Shown piece after piece: positions 8,648 to 16,842 of a DNA stretch of 52,262 bases. The DNA comes from JAAYTD01 sp964472015. GTDB taxonomy: Bacteria; Bacteroidota; Ignavibacteria; Kapaibacteriales; UBA2268. The notes beneath the pieces were generated by a model, which was not told the origin of the DNA, did no database searches, and was given only the letters and a program-made list of their open reading frames with translations. The position numbers and the translations under genes were made by a program. Positions within the stretch are counted from its first letter, which is position 1; each line of letters opens with the position of its first letter. Location: the NCBI GenBank assembly GCA_964472015.1, contig CAYYIP010000015.1, positions 1-52,262 of the forward strand. The letters run 5' to 3'.

Positions 8648-9766
8648 ATGGCTGGAAAAGATCTTCACGACAAACCATTTGATGAGGCAACTTTAACAAA
8701 ACTCATGATATTTGAGGATTATGCAAAAGAGTGGCTTCCTACTTTAATAATGGGAAGATACAAAGAGTTATGGATTTTTGATTTTTTTGCAGGACCAGGT
8801 TGTGATACAAATGGAGTTGCAGGTAGTCCAATACGTGTTTTACAGCAAGTTAAAAATCAAATAGAAAATGTATCTCGAAAGCAAACAAAAGTTAATTTGT
8901 GTTTTAATGAACTTGACAAAACTAAATTCAACAAGCTTCAGGAATGTTGCGAAACATATATTAAAAACAACTGTGAACTTAGTAGTACTCAAATTAATAT
9001 TGAATATCACAACAAAGATTTTGAAGTTTTATTTGATGAAAAAATTTCAACTATAAAAAAACTACCTTCTCTTGTTTATATAGATCAAAATGGTATTAAA
9101 TACTTGTCTGATAAATATTTTTTAGAATTAGCTAATACAAACACGACAGACTTTCTATATTATGTAGCATCATCATATTTACTTAGATTTGGAAAAACTG
9201 CAGGATTTCAAAAAAACATCAATATAGATGTCGAAAAAGCCAAAAAAGACCCTTATAAGTACATACATAAAAACATTTTAGAGCAACTTGAAATTCGTTT
9301 ACCTAAGGAGTCAAAACTTTCTTTATACCCATTCACAATAAAAAAAGGAACTAATATTTACGGAATAATTTTTGGTGCTACACATATTCGTGCAGTAGAT
9401 AAATTTTTGAAAACTGCATGGAAAAATAACAAGTTGAATGGAGAGGCGAATTTTGACATTAACAATGATGAAGAAAAATCTTTGTATGATAAAGATCTTT
9501 TCGGTAAACCTATATATAACAAAAAAGAAGAATTTTCAATGAAACTACGAAACTTGATTTTAACTGGTGAAATAAACAATAATAAACAAGCATACGATTT
9601 TACATTAAAAAAAGGACATATTGACAAACATGCATCAGATGTAATATCGCAAATGAAAAAAGAGAAACTGATAACATATGAGGGGAAAAAACCGTTAGTT
9701 AATTATGAACAAGTATACCAAAACAAGCGTATTATTAATTTTGAAATCCTGAATATAAAACAATGA
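8648..9766 (+). CDS. tcmP: Three-Cys-motif partner protein TcmP
   Basis: A 372-residue protein recognisable as TcmP from its N-terminal DLHDKPFDEATLTKL and FEDYAKEWLP, followed by WIFDFFAGPG (about residues 42-51) and YIDQNGIKY (about residues 144-152). FAGPG resembles a Rossmann methyltransferase motif I, so a nucleotide- or SAM-binding core is plausible but unproven. The last 80 residues look like a winged helix (LKKGHIDKHASDVISQMKKEKL). TcmP genes are normally found beside a Gp37/Gp68 three-Cys protein, as here: the stop overlaps the next start by four bases. It sits 50 nt after the R-M gene, suggesting one transcript. The biochemical function is unknown. Confidence 0.88.
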   Translation: MAGKDLHDKPFDEATLTKLMIFEDYAKEWLPTLIMGRYKELWIFDFFAGPGCDTNGVAGSPIRVLQQVKNQIENVSRKQTKVNLCFNELDKTKFNKLQECCETYIKNNCELSSTQINIEYHNKDFEVLFDEKISTIKKLPSLVYIDQNGIKYLSDKYFLELANTNTTDFLYYVASSYLLRFGKTAGFQKNINIDVEKAKKDPYKYIHKNILEQLEIRLPKESKLSLYPFTIKKGTNIYGIIFGATHIRAVDKFLKTAWKNNKLNGEANFDINNDEEKSLYDKDLFGKPIYNKKEEFSMKLRNLILTGEINNNKQAYDFTLKKGHIDKHASDVISQMKKEKLITYEGKKPLVNYEQVYQNKRIINFEILNIKQ

Positions 9767-10488
9767 AAACAACTAAAATAGAATGGACGGATAAAACATG
9801 GAATCCAATAACTGGCTGTACAAAGTTTTCAGCAGGCTGTCAATATTGTTATGCGGAAATTATGGCACGTCGATTAAAAGCTATGGGACAAAACAAATAT
9901 AAAAACGGTTTTGATCTTACTTTGCATGAAGAAAAACTGCTAGAACCTTTGTTGTGGAAAAAACCTCATACAATTTTTGTATGTTCAATGAGTGATTTAT
10001 TTCATAATGATGTTCCTTTTAAGTTTATTGATAAAGTTATGAATATAATTAAACAAACACCTCAACATAGATACCAAATTCTTACTAAAAGAACTGAAAG
10101 AATGAATGACTATTTTAGCAGTCGAGAAACTCCTAATAATGCTTGGTTAGGAGCTACTGTGGAAAACAAAGCATCAAAAAATAGAATAGATATGCTTAAA
10201 AACCTTGATGCTCCTATTCGTTTTTTGTCTTGTGAACCGCTTTTAGAAGATTTAGGAAAACTTGAATTAGAGCATATTGATTGGGTTATTGTAGGAGGAG
10301 AAAGCGGAGTAAGTGCGCGACCAATGCTTTCAGAATGGGTTCTTTCAATAAAGGAACAATGTGAGAAACAAAAAACCGCATTCTTTTTTAAACAATGGGG
10401 TACTTGGGGCAGCGATGGCGTAAAACGAAATAAACATTTAAACGGCAAAAAAATAAACGGAAAGATATATCAAGAAATGCCAGTTTAA
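9763..10488 (+). CDS. Phage Gp37/Gp68-family three-Cys protein
   Basis: A 241-residue protein of the Gp37Gp68/DUF5131 family. It opens with IEWTDKTWNPITGC, and C19, C26 and C29 form CX6CX2C (TGCTKFSAGCQYCYAE), a radical-SAM-like cluster site. Further family marks are FVCSMSDLFHNDVP, ILTKRTERM, LGATVENKA, RFLSCEPLLEDLG and WVIVGGESG, ending with FFKQWG. It overlaps the TcmP stop (ATGA, 9763-9766), so the two are almost certainly translated together. Members occur in phages and defence-like loci; the reaction is not established. Fe-S chemistry is inferred from the cysteine spacing. Confidence 0.87.
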   Translation: MKTTKIEWTDKTWNPITGCTKFSAGCQYCYAEIMARRLKAMGQNKYKNGFDLTLHEEKLLEPLLWKKPHTIFVCSMSDLFHNDVPFKFIDKVMNIIKQTPQHRYQILTKRTERMNDYFSSRETPNNAWLGATVENKASKNRIDMLKNLDAPIRFLSCEPLLEDLGKLELEHIDWVIVGGESGVSARPMLSEWVLSIKEQCEKQKTAFFFKQWGTWGSDGVKRNKHLNGKKINGKIYQEMPV

Positions 10489-10580
10489 TTATCATCGTTG
10501 GCAACCAGCAAAGGAGGACAAGGCGAATACGAGCGACAAAAAAACAGCAAACTATTACAATACTAATTAAACAATAAATT

Positions 10581-11375
10581 ATGTTATTAATATTTGACAT
10601 TGGCAACACAAATGTTAAAGTTGCCTTATTTGAAGCAGATACATTATTGCAGCAATGGCGTCTCACTACCGATGCCAATCGCACCGGCGACGAATATTTT
10701 GCGATTATTACTACTTTATTCAAAGATTACAACTTGGATATTAAAAAGATAGACAACGTTGTAGTAAGTTCGGTAGTACCTCAGCTTATAGGAGCTTTTA
10801 TAATTGTAACACGACGTTTTTTAAACAAAGAACCGCTTATAATAGGTCCTGATATTTATCACAAATTGCCGGTAACTATCCCCCCTACTGCCGTGTATGA
10901 AATAGGTACAGATTTGCTTTGCGATGCGGTACAAGCATGGGAAACTTATCATAAAGCGTGTATTGTAGTAGATTTCGGAACTGCACTCTCTTTTGTAGCT
11001 ATAGGCAACAACGCTAATATTTTGGGAATAACTATAGCACCAGGCATTAGGACAGCTCTTAAATCATTGTTTAGTAATACTGCACAACTGTCGTCAGTAC
11101 CGCTAGAAATTCCATCATCAAGTTTGGGTATTAATACAACAATGTGTATTCAAAGCGGTATAATGTTTGGTTATAAGGGATTAACTGAAGGTATCATAAA
11201 TCAGATGAAAACAGATATGCAAAGACAGGAAAATATCAAGCCCGAAAGTATTATTACCATAGCCACAGGCGGTCTCAATAGTGTCTTAACACCTATAACA
11301 ATGATATTTGACAAGTTTGATAAGATGCTCACCCTTAACGGATTATATACTATAGCAAAATATGCATTAAAATAA
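10581..11375 (+). CDS. coaX: Type III pantothenate kinase
   Basis: A 264-residue ASKHA-fold kinase that phosphorylates pantothenate in the first step of coenzyme A synthesis. It shows the N-terminal phosphate loop FDIGNTNVKVALF (about residues 5-17), the acidic VVDFGTALSF block (about residues 131-140) and ITIAPGIRTAL. The usual G-x-D-R substrate loop appears as GTDLLCDAV, so the arginine is replaced. The length is normal for CoaX. It is the only clear housekeeping gene in the GC-richer 5' block and is followed directly by repeat copy C and a possible transposase remnant. The preceding 92 nt separate it from the three-Cys operon. Confidence 0.9.
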   Translation: MLLIFDIGNTNVKVALFEADTLLQQWRLTTDANRTGDEYFAIITTLFKDYNLDIKKIDNVVVSSVVPQLIGAFIIVTRRFLNKEPLIIGPDIYHKLPVTIPPTAVYEIGTDLLCDAVQAWETYHKACIVVDFGTALSFVAIGNNANILGITIAPGIRTALKSLFSNTAQLSSVPLEIPSSSLGINTTMCIQSGIMFGYKGLTEGIINQMKTDMQRQENIKPESIITIATGGLNSVLTPITMIFDKFDKMLTLNGLYTIAKYALK

Positions 11376-11383
11376 AGGCAATA

Positions 11384-11407
11384 ATTGTCTTAAATATGAT
11401 TGTTGAG
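11384..11407 (+). repeat. Extragenic palindrome, copy C (left arm only)
   Basis: ATTGTCTTAAATATGATT with the following TGTTGAG matches the left arm of copies A and B with a few changes and starts 8 nt after the coaX stop. No right arm was found; the sequence passes into the transposase remnant. Confidence 0.5.
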
Positions 11408-11441
11408 ACTTTTATGATGAGAGTATTATTTAACTTATAAA

Positions 11442-11615
11442 TCTTTCTTAGAGTATGCTTGTTTTTAAGTCTTACTCTGTCTTCACTAGTGTAATCGCCA
11501 GTTCCTTTAAGACATATCCATTTTTTTCCTTATTCTTACCTATTGATTTTTTTCGTAAAAAATGTTTATGCACAATAATAACTAAATCTTTTATTCCTAA
11601 GTCAATACCTATATT
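11442..11615 (-). pseudogene. Possible remnant of an IS200/IS605 TnpB transposase
   Basis: Read leftwards from 11615, the sequence encodes NIGIDLGIKDLVI, which matches the first RuvC motif of TnpB (GIDLGIKD with the catalytic Asp). Lysine- and arginine-rich residues follow (FLRKKSIGKNKEKNGYVL). The frame has a stop just upstream and another about 43 codons later. Switching frame gives GTGDYTSEDRVRLKNKHTL, possibly the C-terminal tail. Only this scrap remains and no terminal hairpins could be assigned. The motif is short, so the assignment is tentative. Confidence 0.45.
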
Positions 11616-11662
11616 TTATTTATAGAAAATATAATTAAAATAAAAATAATCAAAAAAATTAT

Positions 11663-11670
11663 TATATTTG
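11663..11670 (+). promoter_or_regulatory. Putative -7 promoter element for def
   Basis: TATATTTG fits TAnnTTTG, 48 nt before the peptide deformylase start. A -33 TTG is not visible. Confidence 0.5.
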
Positions 11671-11717
11671 TAATATAATTAAATTATAAAATTATTAAAA
11701 TAAATTATATATAAATA

Positions 11718-12287
11718 ATGGCAGTTTTACCTATTTATAATTGTTTTCATCCTGTGATGACTAAAAAAACTACACCCGTACAAGAAATTGACGATTCTAT
11801 AAAAGAATTAATCAATAATATGTTTGATACTATGTATAATACTAAACGAGGTGTTGGTTTATCTGCAAACCAAGTTGGCAGTAATTTATCTATTGTTGTT
11901 ATAGATGTTAGTGAAATAAGAGGGTTTGAAACAGAATTACCTTTTATAATGATAAATCCTGTTATTTTAGAATATTCACAAGAAACTGAAATACAAGAAG
12001 AAGGATGTTTAAGTATTCCTATACTCTATGATGAAGTTGAACGCTCAGTAAGTATAAAAATAAGATATCAAGATATATTAGGAAAAGAAATAGAAAGAAC
12101 TACAACGGGATTCCTTGCAAGAGTAATGCAACATGAAGTTGACCATCTAAATGGTTTAAATTTCTATAATAGGTTATCAACTTTAAGAAAAAATATATCT
12201 TCTAATAAAATGAAAAAATTAAAAAAAGGAATATATGAAGTTGATTACGATATGATCGATGCAGATAATACAAAACATAATGCTTAA
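11718..12287 (+). CDS. def: Peptide deformylase
   Basis: A 189-residue Fe/Zn hydrolase that removes the formyl group from nascent proteins. All three deformylase motifs are intact: GVGLSANQ (residues 45-52), EGCLS (95-99, metal ligand C97) and HEVDH (139-143, two metal ligands and the catalytic Glu). The lysine-rich tail after residue 155 (RKNISSNKMKKLKKGIYEVDYD) is typical of FCB-group proteins. The gene is the first in the AT-rich part of the window, has its own promoter at 11663, and is followed 67 nt later by a subtilase. Confidence 0.95.
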   Translation: MAVLPIYNCFHPVMTKKTTPVQEIDDSIKELINNMFDTMYNTKRGVGLSANQVGSNLSIVVIDVSEIRGFETELPFIMINPVILEYSQETEIQEEGCLSIPILYDEVERSVSIKIRYQDILGKEIERTTTGFLARVMQHEVDHLNGLNFYNRLSTLRKNISSNKMKKLKKGIYEVDYDMIDADNTKHNA

Positions 12288-12305
12288 TATTTTTTAATAT
12301 ATTTT

Positions 12306-12328
12306 TAGTATACTAATTCAGTATACTA
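12306..12328. repeat. Small inverted repeat between def and the subtilase gene
   Basis: TAGTATACT (12306-12314) and AGTATACTA (12320-12328) are perfect inverted copies around a five-base loop, each containing the palindrome GTATAC. It could be a weak terminator or an operator; there is no T-run after it. Confidence 0.35.
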
Positions 12329-12354
12329 TATAATATTAATGTAAATGCTAATAT

Positions 12355-15300
12355 ATGAAAAAAATATTTTTATCATCTTTTATAAAAACACAATTTATAA
12401 TGATATTAGTTTTATATAATGCTTATTCAATTAATGCTAATATAAATAGTATAAATAACAATAATCCAATTTTTGAAATTGATAAGTTATATATAAAATT
12501 TAAACCTAATACAGAATTCACTAATCAATGGTTATCAAATAAAATTAATACTATTGAAGAGCTAAAAAATTCATTAGGTGAACATAAAATACGTCCTTAT
12601 GTACGTTCTGAACTATTAACTGCATTTCAACGTAAAATAATAGATACAATACAAGATGAACAACTAAAATCTTATATACATAATTCTTTAACCAATTTAG
12701 GCTTATGTGGAATTTTAGAAATAAACTCTGACCTCCCATTAGAATTATTTGAAACTGCTTTATCAAATTTATCATTTATAGAATTTGTAGAGCGAGTTCC
12801 TATCAATTATTTTTCAACAGAAATACAAGATGAATTATCAGAACAACAATATAACATCTCTTTAACTAAGGCAAAAGAAGCCTGGGAATTATTAAAGCCG
12901 TCTCGACCTATTATAGTAGCAATAGTAGATACAGGAATTGATACAGCCCATCCTGATTTACACGATAACATTTGGAAAAATTCTGGGGAAACTGGGTTTG
13001 ATTCTTATGGTAATCCTAAAGAATCTAATGGTATAGATGATGACAATAATGGTTTTATAGACGACTTTTACGGTTGGGATTTTTTCTATGACGATAATAC
13101 TGCAACAAATGGAATAGCTCATGGTACACATGTAGCAGGAATTGTTGGTGCAATTCATAATACTATTGGTATTGCTGGTTTAGCAAAAAATGTGAAATTA
13201 ATGAGTATAAAAATTGGAGCTGATAATTTAAGTTCCTATGCAGTTATAAATGGTGGTGAAGCAATAATATATGCAGCTATGCTTGGTGCTGATATAATAA
13301 ATTGCTCTTGGGGTGGTTATAAATCAAGTTATGCTGAAAATGAAGCTTTTAAGTTAGTATCAAAATTAGCAACAATAGTATGTGCGGCAGGCAATGATGG
13401 TCAAGAGATAAACATTTACCCTAGTTATGATGATAATGTTTTATCGGTTGTTGCTTTAAATATAGATAAAAAAAGACCAAAATATTCTAATTATGGAGTA
13501 AGCTCTGGAATAGCAGCACCGGGACATAAAATAATTTCTACTATCCCCGGGAATGCTTATTCTAATATGTCGGGAACATCTATGGCAACACCAGCAGTTG
13601 CGGCAGCAGCAGCAATGGTAAAAAATAATTTCCCTGAATATACATCAGAACAAATTATTGCAAGATTAAAAGCAACTGCTGAAAATATTGAGGTGGAAAA
13701 TCCTGAATTAGAAAAATTAAAAATTGGAATGGTAGATATATATAATGCGCTAAAATCTGATGATTGTAAATATATTAAAATGGATAATGTTAAAATAAAT
13801 AATATAAAAACAAATAAATTTTCAAATACAAATATATATGTTAATCCAGAAGAAGAAATTACAATAAAAAGTGATATTAAAAATTTATTAGATAAAGCTT
13901 CAGGAGTATACGCAAATATATATGCAGAAAATATTGAATTTGAAAATAATTCTATTTTAATAGGAGATATAGAAGCTAATACTACCCTATTTGATTTTTT
14001 TGAAATTAATGGAAAAGTAAAAAATATTAATGAAAATGATATTACAGAAAATATTTATATATATTTTTATGATAATAATAATAAATTTATATCGACTAAT
14101 ATATTAACATTAGGTATTGCCCCATCTTGGAATACTATTAGCCATAATAATATAACTTGTTCATATACAAATAATGGAGAATTTGCATATAAAAACAAAT
14201 TACCTATTATTACTGAAAACAACGGATTAGGGTTTAGTTATAAAAATTACTATAATTTACTATTCAGTGGTGGTTTAATTATTGCAACAAGCAGTCAAAA
14301 TGTAATGAGTAATATAATAGGAAAAACAAAAAATAAAAAAGACTCGTCTTTTATAAATATAGATAACAATATAATTACATTTGAAACAGAAGATAAATTG
14401 CATCACGCTGAAACTATAAAATATTTAGCTTATAAAAAAGATGATACAACTTTTTCTAATCCTTTTATAGAAATAACGCAAACATTATTTGAAAGTAAAG
14501 AACAGTTATTAAATAATATGTTATTTGTTAATTATAAACTAAAAAATATTAGTAATACTGATATAGATACTTTATATCTAGGAATGTATATGGATTGGGA
14601 TATTGCAGTATGTAATAAAAATAATATTGCAGTAGATGAAAATAAGGTAGTTATTTCATATTATTCGTTAAATGATACTATAACACCTAAAATTACAATG
14701 AAATTATTAACAAAACAACAAGTTAATTATTCAAGTATTATTACTTATGACGCTGAAAAAGATAAAGATTATATTTATGAAGGATATTTAGATACTGTTA
14801 AATGGAAAAATTTAACTAATAAACTCATAGAACCAGTACCTGCTTTTACAACAGATTCTGATATTGCAATGTTATTGGGAGGAGGAGCTGTAAATATTCC
14901 GAAAGATAGTTCAGAAACATTTATATTTGTTATTACAGCTAATGAAAATAAAAATATAGCACTACAACAAATAAATATAGCGGAAGAATTTATAAAAACA
15001 ATAGACTTGAATAATTTATCTATAAATAATAATGAAGAAAATAAAGATATTGAATTTTATACTAATATAAATGATTACAATATATTAAATTATAGTATAA
15101 AGGGAATAAATAAAGGGAAATATAAAATATCTATATTTGATATAAATGCTAATGAATTATATAATAACAATATATATGTATATGAAAATAATATAAACTA
15201 TGGAAATATAGATATTTCGAAATTATTTTCAGGAACTTATTTTTTAGTAATAGAAAATAAAGATAAATTATATAGAACTAATTTTATTATAACAAGATAA
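12355..15300 (+). CDS. Secreted subtilisin-like serine protease with T9SS tail
   Basis: A 981-residue exported protease. An N-terminal hydrophobic segment (about residues 8-27) is a signal peptide, followed by a pro-region to about residue 165. The S8 catalytic triad is complete: Asp in VAIVDTGIDTAHPDL (about residue 192), His in AHGTHVAGIVGA (about residue 256) and Ser in SGTSMATPAVA (about residue 407), with the oxyanion Asn in CAAGNDG. A calcium-binding-like DDDNNGFIDD loop lies near residue 230. A long beta-rich, Asn-rich region follows. The last 75 residues (YKISIFDINANELY, then SGTYFLVIENKDKLYRTNFII) fit a type A T9SS sorting domain. Export to the cell surface or medium is inferred from this. 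Confidence 0.9.
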   Translation: MKKIFLSSFIKTQFIMILVLYNAYSINANINSINNNNPIFEIDKLYIKFKPNTEFTNQWLSNKINTIEELKNSLGEHKIRPYVRSELLTAFQRKIIDTIQDEQLKSYIHNSLTNLGLCGILEINSDLPLELFETALSNLSFIEFVERVPINYFSTEIQDELSEQQYNISLTKAKEAWELLKPSRPIIVAIVDTGIDTAHPDLHDNIWKNSGETGFDSYGNPKESNGIDDDNNGFIDDFYGWDFFYDDNTATNGIAHGTHVAGIVGAIHNTIGIAGLAKNVKLMSIKIGADNLSSYAVINGGEAIIYAAMLGADIINCSWGGYKSSYAENEAFKLVSKLATIVCAAGNDGQEINIYPSYDDNVLSVVALNIDKKRPKYSNYGVSSGIAAPGHKIISTIPGNAYSNMSGTSMATPAVAAAAAMVKNNFPEYTSEQIIARLKATAENIEVENPELEKLKIGMVDIYNALKSDDCKYIKMDNVKINNIKTNKFSNTNIYVNPEEEITIKSDIKNLLDKASGVYANIYAENIEFENNSILIGDIEANTTLFDFFEINGKVKNINENDITENIYIYFYDNNNKFISTNILTLGIAPSWNTISHNNITCSYTNNGEFAYKNKLPIITENNGLGFSYKNYYNLLFSGGLIIATSSQNVMSNIIGKTKNKKDSSFINIDNNIITFETEDKLHHAETIKYLAYKKDDTTFSNPFIEITQTLFESKEQLLNNMLFVNYKLKNISNTDIDTLYLGMYMDWDIAVCNKNNIAVDENKVVISYYSLNDTITPKITMKLLTKQQVNYSSIITYDAEKDKDYIYEGYLDTVKWKNLTNKLIEPVPAFTTDSDIAMLLGGGAVNIPKDSSETFIFVITANENKNIALQQINIAEEFIKTIDLNNLSINNNEENKDIEFYTNINDYNILNYSIKGINKGKYKISIFDINANELYNNNIYVYENNINYGNIDISKLFSGTYFLVIENKDKLYRTNFIITR

Positions 15301-15349
15301 TTTTGATTTTTATAGATTTATAAATAAATAAAAATACTAATAAGCATAT

Positions 15350-16510
15350 ATGAAAGTAAATTTTTTTGATTTAATAGAACAATATAATACTATAAAAGAT
15401 ACTGTTGAAAACTCTATTTCAGATATATTAAATACACAACGTTTTGTATTAGGAAAATATGTTAATCAACTAGAAACTGAATTAGCAAAAATTTGTAATA
15501 CTAAATATGCAGTTGCTGTTTCAAGTGGTACAGATGCAATATTATCATCTTTAATGGCATTAGATATAAAACAGGGCGATGAAATAATATTACCAGATTT
15601 TACTTTTTTTGCTACTGCTGGAACTATTGCTAGATTAAATGCAATCCCAGTTTTTGTTGATATTGATATAAACACTTATAATATATCACCTATTGAAGTT
15701 AGGAAAAAAATAACGTCTAAAACAAAAGCAATAATACCGGTACATTTATATGGTTATTGTGCTAATATGGAAGAACTTAATAAAATATCAAAAGAATTTA
15801 ATATCCCTATCATTGAAGATGCCTGCCAAGCCATAGGTTCACAATATAAAGATGGACGTAAGGCGGGAAATTTAGGTTTAATGGGATGCTTCTCATTTTA
15901 TCCAACTAAAAATTTAGGAGGCGGTGGTGATTCCGGTGCGATAACAACAAATGATGATAAACTATACAAAAAGTTAAAAGAAATGCGTAACCATGGGATG
16001 GAACCACGATATTATCATAATTTTATTGGTGGTAATTTTAGAATGGATGAACTTCAAGCTGCTATTTTATGTGCAAAAATTCCATTCCTAGAAAAATGGA
16101 ACAATAAAAGAAGAGAAAATGCTAGATTATACAATAAGTACTTTAAAAAATATAAATTAATAGAAGAAAATTGCAATGAATTTAATAATAAAAATAAAAT
16201 TATTATTCCGATAGCAAAAAATCAAGAAGAACATAATTTGCATATTTATCATCAATATTGTATAAGAGTAAAAAATAGAAATGAATTAAAAAAATTCCTT
16301 GAAAATAATGAGATAGGAACTGATATTTATTATCCAGTACCGTTACATAAACAAGAATGTTTTAAATACTTAAATTATAATGATAATGAATTTAATATAA
16401 CAAATAAAGTATGTGATGAAATATTAGCACTCCCTGTATATCCAGAATTAAAAGAAGAAAACATAAAATATGTAGTGGAAAAAATTGCAGAGTTTTTTAT
16501 AAATAATTGA
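15350..16510 (+). CDS. DegT/DnrJ/EryC1/StrS-family sugar aminotransferase
   Basis: A 386-residue PLP enzyme of the type that aminates nucleotide-linked keto-sugars for surface polysaccharides. It shows FVLGKYVNQLETELAK near residue 30, the cofactor phosphate site SSGTDAILSSLMAL (about residues 58-71), PDFTFFATAG, EDACQAIGSQYKDGRKAG and the PLP lysine K187 in FYPTKNLGGGGDSGA. The length and the C-terminal YPVPLHKQECF are normal for the family. The sugar substrate cannot be told from sequence. It follows the subtilase by 49 nt on the same strand, but no other polysaccharide genes are adjacent; a glycosyltransferase lies 17 kb away. Confidence 0.9.
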   Translation: MKVNFFDLIEQYNTIKDTVENSISDILNTQRFVLGKYVNQLETELAKICNTKYAVAVSSGTDAILSSLMALDIKQGDEIILPDFTFFATAGTIARLNAIPVFVDIDINTYNISPIEVRKKITSKTKAIIPVHLYGYCANMEELNKISKEFNIPIIEDACQAIGSQYKDGRKAGNLGLMGCFSFYPTKNLGGGGDSGAITTNDDKLYKKLKEMRNHGMEPRYYHNFIGGNFRMDELQAAILCAKIPFLEKWNNKRRENARLYNKYFKKYKLIEENCNEFNNKNKIIIPIAKNQEEHNLHIYHQYCIRVKNRNELKKFLENNEIGTDIYYPVPLHKQECFKYLNYNDNEFNITNKVCDEILALPVYPELKEENIKYVVEKIAEFFINN

Positions 16511-16842
16511 AAAAGATATATAAATAAAATGTTACCTATGGTTTATGAATTAGGATTTTTAAAACAATCATATTTTTAATAATAGTTTACTACCCTAATA
16601 ATATTTATATAAATTAATTTTATATAAATTAATTTTATATAAATTAAAATAATTTCAATAATATAATATAATAACAGATAAAAAATAAAAACATAACTAT
16701 TATCAAAACATATAACATAAAAACATTTATTTATATATTTTATAACAAATAACAAATAAATATAAACAACACTTATTAATTATAAATTATAAACTATAAA
16801 TAATTAATAAATTGTAAATTTAAAATAATATCCAAATAAAAT
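16511..16842. other. 332-nt gene-free AT-rich spacer
   Basis: It contains the 15-bp tandem repeat at 16606-16650 and otherwise only A/T-rich sequence. No gene, clear promoter or terminator was seen. Confidence 0.6.
16606..16650. repeat. 15-bp tandem repeat, three copies
   Basis: The unit TATATAAATTAATTT occurs at 16606-16620 and 16621-16635 identically, and at 16636-16650 with changes near its end. Confidence 0.75.

Larger units (their letters stand above)
11376..11717. other. 342-nt gene-free junction: repeat, transposase remnant, def promoter
   Basis: This stretch holds repeat copy C (11384-11407), a possible TnpB remnant on the minus strand (11442-11615) and the def promoter (11663-11670). 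Base composition drops towards the AT-rich chromosome here. Confidence 0.6.

Noticed and set aside
10489..10580. Open stretch reading SLATSKGGQGEYERQKNSK before TAA, just after the three-Cys gene
   Set aside because: It looks non-random and could be the tail of a lost gene, but at about 25 codons with no start it cannot be assigned.
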